Shown here: positions 1 through 9,802 of the stretch, piece after piece
How positions within the stretch are numbered: the stretch's first letter is position 1
Layout of the letters: each line of letters starts with the position of its first letter
NCBI GenBank assembly: GCA_016256075.1
Contig: SDVU01000118.1
Location: 1 to 20,016 of the forward strand
Direction: 5' to 3'
Length of the DNA stretch: 20,016 bases
DNA from: Dictyocoela muelleri
Taxonomy: Eukaryota; Microsporidia
The notes under the pieces: generated by a model
The model's input: the letters and a program-made list of their open reading frames with translations, nothing else
Told to the model about the DNA's origin: nothing
The model's database searches: none
Program-made: the position numbers and the translations under genes

Positions 1-349
1 TTCATAATAACGTGGGACAAATATTTTTGATACTTTATTAATAAGACGCCTTACAAACTTTATTGAAAGATCTTTCTCAAAAGCAATTGATTTTGTTGAT
101 GTTTTATTCATCCATGAATCTAATATTTCTAACATTTTGATCTTGTCCACTTTTGCTTTGTAGAAAATAGTGCCTAAACACAATGAATATTGTTTTTTAC
201 ATCCCTTCCATGTACATATGACACCATCAATTCGTTTTGTTGATGATTTAAGGAGCCTTGTACAAAAATAACAACTTTTCATCTGTTTTTCTCGTAGATC
301 ATCCAATATTTCTTGAAGTTATTGCTGATTTGTTTTTTTTAGAAATCAT
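1..349 (-). pseudogene. Merlin (IS1016-type) transposase, N-terminal part, runs off left edge
   Basis: Merlin transposases are DDE enzymes that cut and paste the element's own DNA. From 318 down to 1 the - strand is open for 106 codons. It shows a zinc-ribbon-like N-terminus (CYFC, then CTWKGC about 20 residues on), followed by the expected stretch GTIFYKAKVDKIKMLEIL that precedes the catalytic core. The core itself would lie beyond base 1. An ATG at 349-347 lies five bases after a CCCC run (355-358 on + strand), but a run of eight A's separates it from the main frame and a stop precedes residue 1 of the open segment, so the start is disrupted. The first Met inside the open segment is at 282-280. 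The family call rests on the Cys pattern and on resemblance to the better-defined Merlin copy next door, which lies in the same orientation. Confidence 0.65.
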
Positions 350-429
350 TTTTAGGGGTTAAAAATTTTTAAATTTTCTTTTATACCTAAAATGCGGGCA
401 TGAATGTCCTTTTAGCCAAATTATATTTA

Positions 430-1117
430 TGACATATTGTCATATGTTAAAAGCCATTTCGAGTCAATTGGCTGTAAGATCTATGCTCGTCGGTATGAAT
501 AATCGAGCCAGGAACTACTTGTTCACAAATTATAGGCAATATTATTGTTGCCTTTTTATCAAGTATAACCCTTGCAAACATCGTGGTAGTTCTACCCATT
601 TTTTATACTATGACTAATGTATCGGTTCTATTATTAGGTGAACGACCACGATGAGACTTACATTTGTAGTTCAACATCGTTTCATCTACCTGTACAATAG
701 AATTTGCACCCCCAGCTTTCTAAATGAGAAGTCCGTTTCTGGAATTGATTTGATTGACAGTTATTATTTTTATAATCGAATTTCTCGAAACTGAGGGCAT
801 GGAGTTGATAATGGCGTGTAGAGGTGTTCTTACACTATATTTGCCAAAGATTTTTAAAATTATGTTTAATTTTAAATCAAAGGACTCGAAAAAACTATTA
901 TAGCGAATACTATAATATTTTTTTAACGACACCACCCTCTACTCATGCATCGCCATGCTAGACAGTCTTTGTTCCTTTTTTTCTTTTTCAAAGTCATATA
1001 TGCAGAACAATACTTGCATAGCTTCTCTGATCGTAGTAGCCCTTTTGATACACACCAATCCATAAGTTCTTTGTAACTTTTCTCTTGTAGATCATTTTCT
1101 AAAAATTAAACATTCAT
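430..1117 (-). pseudogene. Merlin (IS1016-type) transposase, decayed, 3' truncated
   Basis: Reading 1117 to about 430 gives a recognisable Merlin protein. It has CKYC and WRC zinc ligands (about 1030-940), then SIRYNSFFESF, the core motif VQVDETMLNYKCKSHRGRSP (first catalytic Asp, near 690-630), and SIIHTDEHRSY (second Asp, near 480). The third acidic residue region is missing; homology fades after a CHKY-like motif near 440-400. The ATG at 1117 is followed by an in-frame stop at the fourth codon. There is a frameshift around 923-935, and further in-frame stops occur near 720, 616 and 447, so it is dead. A CCCC run lies four bases before the ATG. The other Merlin copy begins immediately downstream in the same orientation, so the missing end may have been lost in a nested insertion or recombination. 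Confidence 0.8.
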
Positions 1118-1152
1118 AATAGGGGTAATATTTTTTTTATATTTCATGCATT

Positions 1153-1231
1153 AGGGGGAATTTTGGACTAGGTATCTCTGGGGGGAAATTTTGGACTGGG
1201 TCACTCTAGGGGAAAATTTTGGACGATCTCC
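1153..1231 (+). repeat. Three-copy ~27-bp tandem repeat with GGGGAAATTTTGGAC core
   Basis: Three imperfect units (1153-1180, 1181-1207, 1208-1231) each begin with a run of G's, then AAATTTTGGAC, and two carry a TCTCTG or TCACTC tail. They sit just upstream of the decayed Merlin start. The core resembles the G-run plus GGACTGATCC ends of the small element at 15272-15467, so this may be a decayed terminal region of a related element. Confidence 0.6.
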
Positions 1232-1946
1232 AAAATGTCTTTACTAATAATCTTTTAAATGGCATAACTTCCTATCCCTGGGTATAAAAACTCTAAAAAC
1301 GCGAAAAGCTCTGTGATCGAAATAAAAAATTTAGCCTAATGTAATCAACTTTCACGTTGAGCAGCAGGCAAACACAGATTTAATTTGTTCATTTTTCATT
1401 GTTTCAAGGCGATGCTATGAACTGAACTAAAAAATGAATTAGTGTGAACCTGCGTCCACATTATAAATTTAATCCTGCTTATAATGCAATTTAATGTTTA
1501 AATAATTCGTTTTTCTAACATAATTTACCTTATTAGTGTAAATATTAATAATATTTTGGTACCAATATGTCTCATCAGTCATGATTTCTCTTCCACTTTG
1601 TTCCATTCATGTTTTCACAAAACAAGGCAAATTGAAACAGTTGGCTTGAATGATTAAAATCAATCCAAGTTATTTTATAATTTGATCGTTACATTAAATC
1701 TGGGTAAAGGAATAGTTTTTTCGAACTTTTAGCAAATTTTTATGTTTTCTATAAATTTACTGTTTTAATACAATTCCTCACAAGATATAATGATTATATA
1801 TTAATGTCAATTATATTCTTTATATAAATTTGAATAAGTGTTTATAAATAAAGCATTCACACTGCAGTTATTCGGTTTTCAACTTAATATCATAAATTAG
1901 CATTTGCCCGGGTTATAGAACTTATATTTATTATTTCTATCCAAAA
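1232..1946. other. AT-rich spacer, no gene seen
   Basis: No open frame of note, no tRNA-like or transposase motif, and no strong repeat on either strand was recognised here. Confidence 0.6.
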
Positions 1947-2340
1947 TGGGCCCGATAGTGCAGTGATAAACACTTTAGGGTTGATCCCTCAAGTATCGGG
2001 TTCGAATCTCGCTAACGTCACTTTAATAAATGTAAGGAAGATTGGTATTAAGCGGCAAAATACTTTAAAAGTAATTATACAATCTATTAGTGATAGTATA
2101 GCTGATAGAGACTTGGTCTAATATGACAAAGAAGCAGAAGGGCTCCTCTAAGATGAGGGGGTAAGAGCGGTGACGCTACCTGGCTGTAAATAGTGAATTT
2201 ATAAATCACGAAGTTGCCGAAAAATGCTCGATCCTGCTGAGAAATTGATAAAACGAATATCGCGTATACAGCTAAGCTATTGTGCAGCTTTGATGTGACG
2301 TATAAAATAGGAGCATCAAGAACCAATTGTATAAGACTAA
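1947..2340 (+). mobile_element. tRNA-derived SINE, copy 1
   Basis: The head resembles a tRNA gene. A box-like TAGTGCAGTGATAAACAC begins at 1956, and a B-box-like GGTTCGAATCTCGC lies at 1999-2012, spaced as in an internal RNA polymerase III promoter. About 300 bases of body follow, shared with the copies at 17711-18098 (+) and 8763-9673 (-), including ACTTGGTCTAATATGACAA and AGCAGAAGGG. The 3' limit is approximate, placed where similarity to the other copies ends; an A-rich tract lies near 2390-2407. A SINE has no protein and depends on a LINE partner, none of which is visible here. The position just ahead of the hAT start suggests neighbouring insertions. Confidence 0.75.
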
Positions 2341-3147
2341 GGTAGGAGACAACTCTCTGGGTTGGCAACGATTGGATGTTGTTGACATATAAAAAAAAGA
2401 AAAAAAATCTATCCCAAATTTATAGATGTCAAAGCGAGGCCAGATGGACAATTTTATCATCTCTAGACAAATAGTTGCGGAAGACACAAGTGATTCAGAA
2501 GCAGATGACGGTGTAATTGGAGCTGAAGTGTTGCCTTAAAAATTTTTTTAGTACTGTATTCACTCAAAATATGACACATCTTACATTCAATTTGGTTTCG
2601 TGGCAAAAAATGATGGGGAAGTGTCCAAACCGCTGTGTGTTATTTGTGGAGATGTGTTGGCTAACCACTCAATGAAGCCGTACGACCTCAGAAGACATTA
2701 AAATACAAAACATAAGAAATTATTTCAAAGTCTTAAGAGTCTTTTTGCAAGAAAATTGTTGATTTAAAAAGCCGTCAGAAACAGATCTTTATGTGTCGCG
2801 CACAAATACTTGTGCTTTGCGGGCTTCTTATAAGTAGAACTTCATGTTGCTAAAGCTAAAAAGCACTATACAATCTTTGAAACGCTAATACAAGGCTGTA
2901 TAAAAGATGTTTGCATTGAAATGCTGGGTGTGCTCTCGGCACAGAAATTAATAAAGGTTTCACTATCAAATGATACTATAGCTCGACGAAATAAGAGCTA
3001 GCACACGATTTGAAAGATCAGCTCATAGAACAGATTAAATTAGCTAAATACTTTTCTTTGCAAATTGATGAATGTACAGACGTTGCTAACCAAGCAGTTC
3101 TTATAATGTAAGTGCGCTATGAACATGAAGGTGAACTGAAAGAAAAG

Positions 3148-3576
3148 GGTGGATGCTAGTTTGGTGTTGCCTTTGTTATTTGGTGTTGCCTTTGAAAAAA
3201 ATTTAAACACCACCATACCTGTTTAAAAAATCGTGCAAAAAATTCAAATGAACATTATTTAGCCTCTAATATTTTGAACTTGAATATTACAGTGTGTTTT
3301 CTTGATAATACAGTTTGTAAAAAAAAACACAGACTGTCGAATGTGTTTGGTCTATTTCTAAAATATACCTAGTGAAGAAAAATGGTATTATCAGAATAAA
3401 CGCGAATACTTTTTCATTAAATATATTTGAAACACACCATCCCATCAGACAAGCGATTCAACAATCTTTTATCTCTATTAAGAATAAAAGATTAATATTT
3501 ATTTACAATTTTATCATTTTATTTTTTTTCAAAGGCAACACCAAATAACAAAGGCAACACCAAACTAGCATCCACC
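3148..3576. mobile_element. 429-bp MITE with 54-bp terminal inverted repeats, inside the hAT gene
   Basis: The ends are matching inverted repeats of 54 bases (3148-3201 and 3523-3576) beginning GGTGGATGCTAGTTTGGTG. Each arm holds a 16-base direct repeat (TTTGGTGTTGCCTTTG twice, separated by TTA). The flanks are AAGAAAAG (3140-3147) and AAGAAGAG (3577-3584), an 8-bp target duplication with one mismatch. The hAT reading frame resumes sensibly across the element, so the insertion is younger than the hAT copy. There is no coding capacity. GG-ended arms with an 8-bp duplication fit a Merlin or hAT-type non-autonomous element; the parent is not in view. Confidence 0.85.
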
Positions 3577-3943
3577 AAGAAGAGTATTTTTCTCTGTTTC
3601 ACAACTAAAAAATACAACTAGTTCTGAAGTGTTCAAGACTGTGAGTGACTATATCGTTAACAAATCTAGATTATATTTTAAATTTTGAGTAGGTTTATGC
3701 ACCGATAATGGCGCCGCAATGATAGGAAAGCATTCATGAGTGGTTACCCAAATAAAGTCATTTGCCACAAAGTGTAAATCAACACACTGGTTCCTTCACC
3801 GAGAAAGTCTTGCAACAAAAAAAGTGTCCTGGAACTAAATAGTGTACTCAGTGAGGCTGTAAAAAGTGTTAACCATGTAAAAGCAAATGCTTTAAATTCC
3901 AGACTATTTACTGCATTGTGTGATGATATTGAGCTCATCATAA

Positions 3944-4108
<165 letters not shown>

Positions 4109-4179
4109 TGATATATTTAACATTTTTAATGTTCTTAACATCTCCATGCAAGTGAGTATGGCATTGTGTTTTAAAACGG

Positions 4180-4426
4180 CGGACAAGATCGACGGAAAAG
4201 ATCGACGGACAAGATCGAGGGACAAGATCGACGGACAATATCGACGGACAAGATCGACAGACAAGATCGACGGACAAGATTGATGAACAATATCGACTGA
4301 CAAGATCGACGGGCAAGATCGGCGGACAAGAACGACGAACAAGAACGACGAACAAGAACGTCGGACAAGATCGAAGGACAAGATCGACGCACAAGATCGA
4401 CGCACAAGATCGACGCACAAAAACGG
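4180..4426 (+). repeat. 13-bp minisatellite, 19 units, inside the hAT coding sequence
   Basis: Nineteen consecutive 13-base units of consensus CGGACAAGATCGA run without a gap; later units drift to CGAACAAGAACGA and CGCACAAGATCGA. The last unit reads into DKIDAQKRMLETW of the hAT transposase, and the first follows FKTADKID, so the array seems to have grown from a DKID-coding stretch of the transposase. The period is not a multiple of three, so all frames on both strands look like long repetitive proteins; none is a real gene. Confidence 0.95.
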
Positions 4427-4987
4427 ATGTTAGAAACATGGAAAAATCTAGTCTCAAAAGACTGTTATGATATGTTCCCCTATTTCCAACAGTCATCGAC
4501 GATGCAGGCGAAGAACTTAATATTGTATCGTTACGAAAAGTCATAAAAGAACACTTGATTAATTTGGTAGATCGTTTTCAGCATTACTTTCCAGCTGAAG
4601 AAGATCCACGTATAGGGAATGGTTGGATAAGAAATCGATTATTTCTTTGAGAGAAGACTTTTTTAGAAGTGTTCTTATAGAGAATAAGCTTTTAGATCTA
4701 TCTGCTGACAAAGAAGTAAAAATAATTTCGAAACTTCGACAACACTCGCTTTGTTTTGGATAAAAGTTAAAACAGAATATTCTAATCTTAGTGAAATTGT
4801 TTTGAAAACTCTTCTCATTTTTCCAACAACTTACCCCTGCGAAACCGGCTTCTCAACAATGAGTGTCATTAAGACCAAATACAGGAATTGTTAGGATATT
4901 AATTCTCTAATTCGACTGGCACTCACCTTAATTCTACCAAGATTGAGTAAGCTTAAAAATAAGAAGCAGGCTCACCCTTCACATTAA

Positions 4988-5355
4988 TAAAGGTTAAGGT
5001 TTTGATATTTCTACTATTCGAATTGTGTTAATAGAATCGAAATTTTCATATTTTAGATTAAGATAGATTTGTAACATTATGCCTTCATATTGCGTCATAT
5101 AGTTTTGCTAGTTTTGATTTGTTTATTTTTTTTTTCATTCATATCTAAAATTGAATTGCAAGTTTAAAAAATAAAAATAAAAAGAATATGTCGTTTGTTT
5201 TTTATTATACATTCATTATACGTTTCCAGTATAAATTAATACTATTACGAATGTTCAATTAATATTTTTTTGAGTCATAAACAATTAATTAAATGGTACA
5301 AATAAGCTGCCGATTACTGGCACAATGAAAAGAGTTGCATGTCAATGATTGGCTC
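4988..5355. other. AT-rich spacer between hAT and MULE
   Basis: No gene or repeat was recognised. It may hold the unrecognised 3' end of the hAT element, but no inverted partner was found upstream of 2426. Confidence 0.5.
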
Positions 5356-6902
5356 GGCGCCGATTCGCCACTTTGTGGCGAATCGACGCCTTTTTTTCGC
5401 CACATAAAAAACACCTTATGAAATCTTAATAATTTCAAATAAAAAAAAATAAAATGCTTAATTTTATTAACTAATCATGGTTCCTTCAACTTTAAATGAA
5501 CGGCTAACAGTTTTAAGAATTCCAAACCATAAAATTCTTTATATCTACTAACAATTTCATAAATTTTATCATTAAATTTCTCCTCTCATTTTTTTTTCAA
5601 TTTATTAAATAATAATTTAGATAACTTATTTTCAACCAAGGCATTTTGTTTCTTTAGTTCATTTCCTATTTCATAAATACTTGGATTACTTTGACAAACA
5701 TTATTATTAAGATATCTGTATTAATCTTCAATACTATTATTTGTTTTTTTATCCTATTTATTATTAATTTATGAACAGACTAAAAATTAATATCGAATAT
5801 TGAATCATTATATTCATAATCAGGAGATAAACATTTTAAGTACGTGGTTTTAAGATTTTCCCAAAATTCATTAATTATATTCAATTCAGGTTGTTCCTTT
5901 ATATATTTATCCAGTTTATCAAATTCATGCCTTGCAAAATCAATTTCAACAAAAGACAAGCCACATATCATTCTGAAAACTTCTCTAATTCTTACATTTT
6001 TCTTATAATGATTAATTAAACCATATTGTTGAATTGTTCGATAAAGTGATTGTGCGATTTGGAAAAAACACCCGGAAATATGGCTCATATTAAAATTTTA
6101 TTTTAAAGCTACATATGCAGCCATTTCAAAATCGATAATAATATTTTTTGGCATTTTGTCATTAATTTTATTTTTTATAAACTTAAATACTTCAGAATAC
6201 ATTTGCTTGGTTTTTTTAGTCATAAAGATATATACCAGCGGAACAGATATGCCTTTTACTTCAGCCATTATCACATATAATTATGAGAATTTTTTTGGAC
6301 ATGATCTAAATGTACCATCGCAAAACCATAATTCAGAATGTTTCAAATGCTGCAAATGTGTATCGGTGGTAAATATTAGGTAACGCTCTGTTGAAGAACT
6401 ACCACTATCAAACTGCAGAAATAATTCATTTGCATAGGTATATTTTATATTTTCCGGAATATCATCTTTTATAATATTAATATTGTGTTTTTTTCGAGTC
6501 GCAGTAATTAAATCATTTAGACTTTTCGTCATTATGTTTTCATTTTTAAGAATGTAATTATTTATACCCATATATTTGACAATAATATCTCTGGGTCTCT
6601 CATTAGTATTCAAAGCTCGTAATTTAATTTGATTTTTCTTATACAAAATTTCATTTTTTTTCATAGTTTTTATGATATAATGAATGTTCTTTTACTTCAC
6701 AAATATTGTCAAATAGATAGGTTTTTAGCCACCCACGGCATTTACGATCTGAGTAACACCAATGTTTAATATTATATTGTGTTTTGTGATAGTTATATTG
6801 ATATCTAATTTGTAATAGTGACATTACACCTCTTTTGCTTTTTATTATATGTATTTAAGCATGATACATAAGGATGTTTTTTTTTAGTGGCGAATCGGCG
6901 CC
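5356..6902 (-). mobile_element. MULE (Mutator-like) DNA transposon, ~1.55 kb
   Basis: Perfect 17-bp terminal inverted repeats, GGCGCCGATTCGCCACT at 5356-5372 and its complement at 6886-6902, bracket a Mutator-type transposase. The left end also carries a second, inverted copy of the terminus, giving a 16-bp-arm hairpin (5356-5371 / 5375-5390, one mismatch, TTT loop). I could not see a convincing 8-11-bp target duplication beside the ends, so flanks may have diverged or the true ends may lie slightly further out. Confidence 0.85.
5475..6824 (-). pseudogene. MULE transposase with FLYWCH zinc finger, broken
   Basis: MULE transposases are DDE enzymes with an N-terminal zinc finger. Starting from ATG 6824, the first frame gives a FLYWCH-type finger (HWCYSDRKCRGWLKT, then HSLYH). 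A frame change at an A8 run near 6655-6662 leads to the main frame (6664-5780). It contains LWFCDGTFRSCPKKF (first catalytic Asp, about 6290-6335), then a stop exactly where the family has Gln before LYVI, then SVPLVYIFMTKKTKQMY, IIIDFEMAAY (second Asp, about 6120-6150), another stop, and GCFFQIAQSLYRTIQQYGL (about 6000-6075). After a further frame change near 5755 the C-terminal KTNNSIED motif appears, and the frame ends at TGA 5477-5475. Two in-frame stops, at least two frame changes and one more stop near 5590 make it non-functional, but all domains are in order. Confidence 0.88.
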
Positions 6903-6939
6903 TAACGGATTAGTGATATTAAATTGAATAATACTTCAT

Positions 6940-8250
6940 GTAATCATGATTAGTCGTCGCCTTTTTTTCAGTTTCCCTCTTGCGATATCTAGATTGGCTA
7001 ATCGATTCCTGTCGAATAAGAAAAAACATCTGCCGGTACGCCACATCAGAAAGTTTGAGAAGCACTGAACTAGAACAAAGTTATCTTCTATAAAAGATAA
7101 AAACGAAGAAATAGATTTATACTTATTGGACAAGATTTGCGCAATTAGAAGAATAAACATTTCAATTTCCCGTAAACAATTTTGAACTTGGAGATGAGTT
7201 TTACAAATCTTAAAATTTAGACCAGAAGTAAACTTCACTTTGCTTTGTTAAAACATTTATAAAAGAAATTCTCTAAACTTCTTTGCTTTACATAGTGAGT
7301 CTTGGGATCTGGTCTCAAATTCCTCTCCAAGATCATCTAGTATCAATTTTTACCATATTTTTTAATTAACCAAAAAAATATTGAATTTTTAAACAATAAA
7401 TCAAATTTTAATTAAATTATGACCAAATTTAATATTTCTTACAAAATAAGAGTTACCATTGCTATAATAATAACATATTTCAATTTTAAATTTTTTTTCT
7501 TGTTTTTAAAAGGGATCACAGGCCTAAATATCAAAATTTTTTTATTTATAAAAGTAACTCACCCTGGTAGTTATTAATTTTTTCTTTAAAGTCTTAACAT
7601 AACTCTGATCTAATCTCAAATTTTTCCTTTGTGGAATTTGAGTTTAGATCAGAGTTTTTAGTGCCGACCTGTCTTTAAATAAAGACTTAAAGAAAAACAA
7701 AATCTGTAAAAAGTACCATATGAGAAAGAAAAACATTTTTAACATTGATGAAACATCTCTCTACATTAAAGCCAGTATTAGTAAATCTATTGTTATTGAT
7801 AAAAGAGAAGATAGAAAGAATATCAAGCAAGATAAAAGCATGATAATTTTGATGTTTTGTGTAGATTCCTTGGTCGAAAGTTAAAAACTTTGTTGATAGT
7901 GTAATCAAAAACACTTAGAGCTTTAAAGAATGTCAATTTATATATCTTTAAACACTTCTATAGGGCTCATTGTTGACGCATAGTCTTTTCAATAAATATC
8001 TTAACATACTTAACGATGATATATTAAAATTTAATTTAAAAATTGTTCTTCTCCTTTTTAATTTCAAGACACAAGGTGAAAAGAAAGGTAATATCAAACT
8101 CATATTCCTACCATCTAACAATACCTCGGTCATATAACCTCTCAATGCCAAAATAAATAACCTTTTTAAATCTAAGATTCGTTTATTATTGATAACGTTC
8201 TAATTTATGAGTTTGATGAACAACTTAGAACATTTCTGATTAAGAAGAAG
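6940..8250 (+). pseudogene. Tigger/pogo-like (DDE_1) transposase, decayed
   Basis: Pogo/Tigger transposases have a CENP-B-type DNA-binding N-terminus and a DDE_1 core. Near 7105-7180 a segment reads EEIDLYLLDKICAIRRINIS, typical of the CENP-B helix-turn-helix. After an inserted repeat the core opens with IFNIDETSLYIKASISKS (first Asp codon at 7747-7749). A later frame has NKYLNILNDD, then KIVLLLFNFKTQG, where the family has LLLDN: the second Asp position is Phe (codon 8057-8059). It continues LIFLPSNNTSVI, a stop replacing the usual Gln, then PLNAKINNLFKSKIRLLL; the family's Asp is Asn at 8144-8146. Several frame changes and stops are present. Start and end are approximate, and no terminal repeats were recognised. 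The tail to about 8340 may also belong (YSILLFKIAGK resembles the NCFrKAG motif). Confidence 0.78.
7299..7658. repeat. Small inverted-repeat element within the Tigger-like gene
   Basis: The stretch separates the CENP-B-like and DDE parts of the transposase. Its left end (GGATCTGGTCTCAAATTCC, from 7309) resembles the complement of its right end (AATTTGAGTTTAGATCAGAG, about 7636-7655), and a third copy at about 7605-7625 forms a hairpin with the right end (arms of about 20 bases, loop near 7626-7635). It looks like a small non-autonomous transposon; exact limits and target duplication are not clear. Confidence 0.5.
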
Positions 8251-8762
8251 AATGATATGTTGTATGTTTTTTATTTGGTATAAAAAGCCGCTGGAGAAAT
8301 ATTCAATACTTTTATTTAAAATCGCTGGCAAAAAAAAACTGAGTTTTTGAGTATAAGTTGGTTAAAATGGGGTTAGAAAGTGAATCACGTGAAGTAGATT
8401 TATTGTCTGAAACTATTATTGAATTTTCGACAAATTAATCGATATTGAACAAAAAAAATATCAGTCCGATTCCTCGAATGGTATCAATGTTTTTAAATAA
8501 CTTCGAAATAACATCGATTTTTTAGCATCATACAATTCAGAATTTTTAAAAGAAAAATTTTAATTGCATGATAAAATACCGGAGTATAAAAAGCGTCATA
8601 AAAGAAAATACAGAATTTGATAAATAAAAAAATAACAATTTTTAACATGTTTTTTTTTCGCAAGGTCGATTTTTACGAGCACTCGACTTTACCAACCGAA
8701 AATATTATATATTGCATGCTGACAACATACATAGCTGCCAACCCGGAGAGTTTTATTCATCC
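8251..8762. other. AT-rich stretch, probable degraded Tigger 3' part
   Basis: No recognisable gene. An open frame begins at 8617 and runs to 8859, but its C-terminal half overlaps SINE copy 2 read antisense, so it is unlikely to be a gene. Confidence 0.45.
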
Positions 8763-9673
8763 TTGGTCTTTAGATCTTAGGTTCTTAGTTTTTCATAATA
8801 CGTATCTCCTAAGTTACCAAGAAGTACAGCTATATACGCAATTTTTATTTTATCAATGACTCTGAAGGATACATGTAATTAGGGGCTTTTCATGATTTTT
8901 TTCACTGTTTATTTTGTCGAGATACGTCGCTACACTTATTTCTACGCCTAGTAGACCCCCCTGGAATTCATTTTAATATTAGACCAAATCTTAATCAGTT
9001 ATGTCTCAGTAGCTCGAAATCTGGTATCCCGAATTCCCAGTAGCCCCCCCCCCCCAAAAAAAAAATAAAAACAGCTTCTTTATTTCATTTTAAGTACAAT
9101 TTCTTTTAATATTTTTTTCATGTCATTTTTGAAGCCGTGTAGAAACCTACGTTATGGTTAATGGCTCTTTGAAAGCAAATAACCAATCTTTCTAGCAATT
9201 TTTAGATGATTGCACAATCATCAGTATGATTATACAATCCATCATCTAGAAGGTATTGTTCATTCCCAATCTTTAAATTCAAATCTCAATGTTTGTGTGA
9301 ACATGTGTAATAAATTGTTCATCTTCCTGTATTTTTATTCATGTGGAACATGTAACCATTTACTGTGGGCATAAACTTCCTTTCTTTCCTTGGGCCCAAA
9401 AAAATGTCATAATTAAGGGGATAAAAAAAATAATTTTTGTTCGTGCTACTGGGAATTCGTGCTACTGGGAATTCGTGCTACTAGAATTCGGGCTACTGGG
9501 ACACCACAATCTTAATCAGCTATAACAGGAACAACTGTATATTATTACTATATTTCAATTTTTTTGTCCGCTAATATCATTCCCTCATTATTTATTAAAT
9601 AGTGACGTCAGCGGATTTCGAACCTCAATACTTAAATTTCACATTCAATAGTGTTAACCACTGAGCTACTGGC
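8763..9673 (-). mobile_element. tRNA-derived SINE, copy 2, split by a 505-bp insertion
   Basis: On the - strand the head starts near 9673 with GCCAGTAGCTCAGTGGTTAA (A-box-like) and has GGTTCGAAATCCGC (B-box-like) at 9624-9611, the best preserved of the three heads. The body continues to about 9508, breaks at the inserted element (9003-9507), and resumes at 9002 down to about 8763, where it still matches copy 3 (for example GTCATTGATAAA and TACTTCTTGGTA). The head lies about 130 bases before the DONSON-like start codon and points away from it, so an active pol III promoter would be divergent from that gene. Confidence 0.8.
9003..9507. mobile_element. ~505-bp element with terminal inverted repeats made of 16-bp subrepeats
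   Basis: Both ends consist of tandem copies of CCCAGTAGCACGAATT in opposite orientation: about three degenerate units at 9004-9052 on the + strand and about four at 9440-9503 on the - strand. The flanks are AATCTTAATCAGTTAT (8987-9002) and AATCTTAATCAGCTAT (9508-9523), a 16-bp direct repeat with one mismatch, consistent with a target duplication in SINE sequence. No long open frame lies inside. The family is not recognised; a 16-bp duplication is longer than usual for classical cut-and-paste transposons. Confidence 0.7.
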
Positions 9674-9797
9674 ATTTAGACCGAAAAAAAAATAAAAAAG
9701 TGGTCGAAAAATCAACCCGTAATGTACATATTTTTTTTATCTTAACTATAAACATTTAAAATAAATTCATATGAAAATTTAAATGTAAATCCTACAA

Positions 9798-9801
9798 CCC
9801 C
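9798..9801 (+). promoter_or_regulatory. CCC-type start signal before the DONSON-like gene
   Basis: A CCCC run ends one base before the ATG at 9803 in otherwise very AT-rich DNA. CCC- or GGG-like motifs just before the start codon are a known feature of microsporidian genes. It supports this start codon over any later Met. Confidence 0.6.
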
Positions 9802-9802
9802 G

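Noticed and set aside
1947-2012. Functional tRNA gene
   Set aside because: A and B boxes are present, but no proper cloverleaf with paired acceptor ends was seen, and the similarity to the other two copies continues some 300 bases downstream. It is a SINE head.
4180-4426. CRISPR array
   Set aside because: Units are contiguous 13-mers with no spacers, inside a eukaryotic transposase.
6936-7238. 100-residue open frame on the - strand
   Set aside because: It is antisense to the Tigger-like CENP-B region and resembles no known protein.
5475-8250. Alternative genetic code with TAA read as Gln
   Set aside because: TAA stands where Gln is expected in the MULE (before LYVI) and the Tigger-like gene (before PLNAKI), which looked suggestive. 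However, the intact host gene uses CAA for Gln, ends at TAA and has no internal TAA, and other stops replace Leu or Glu. CAA to TAA change in dead copies is the simpler explanation.
8617-8859. 80-residue open frame on the + strand
   Set aside because: Its second half is SINE copy 2 read antisense and no motif is recognisable, so it is probably a chance frame.
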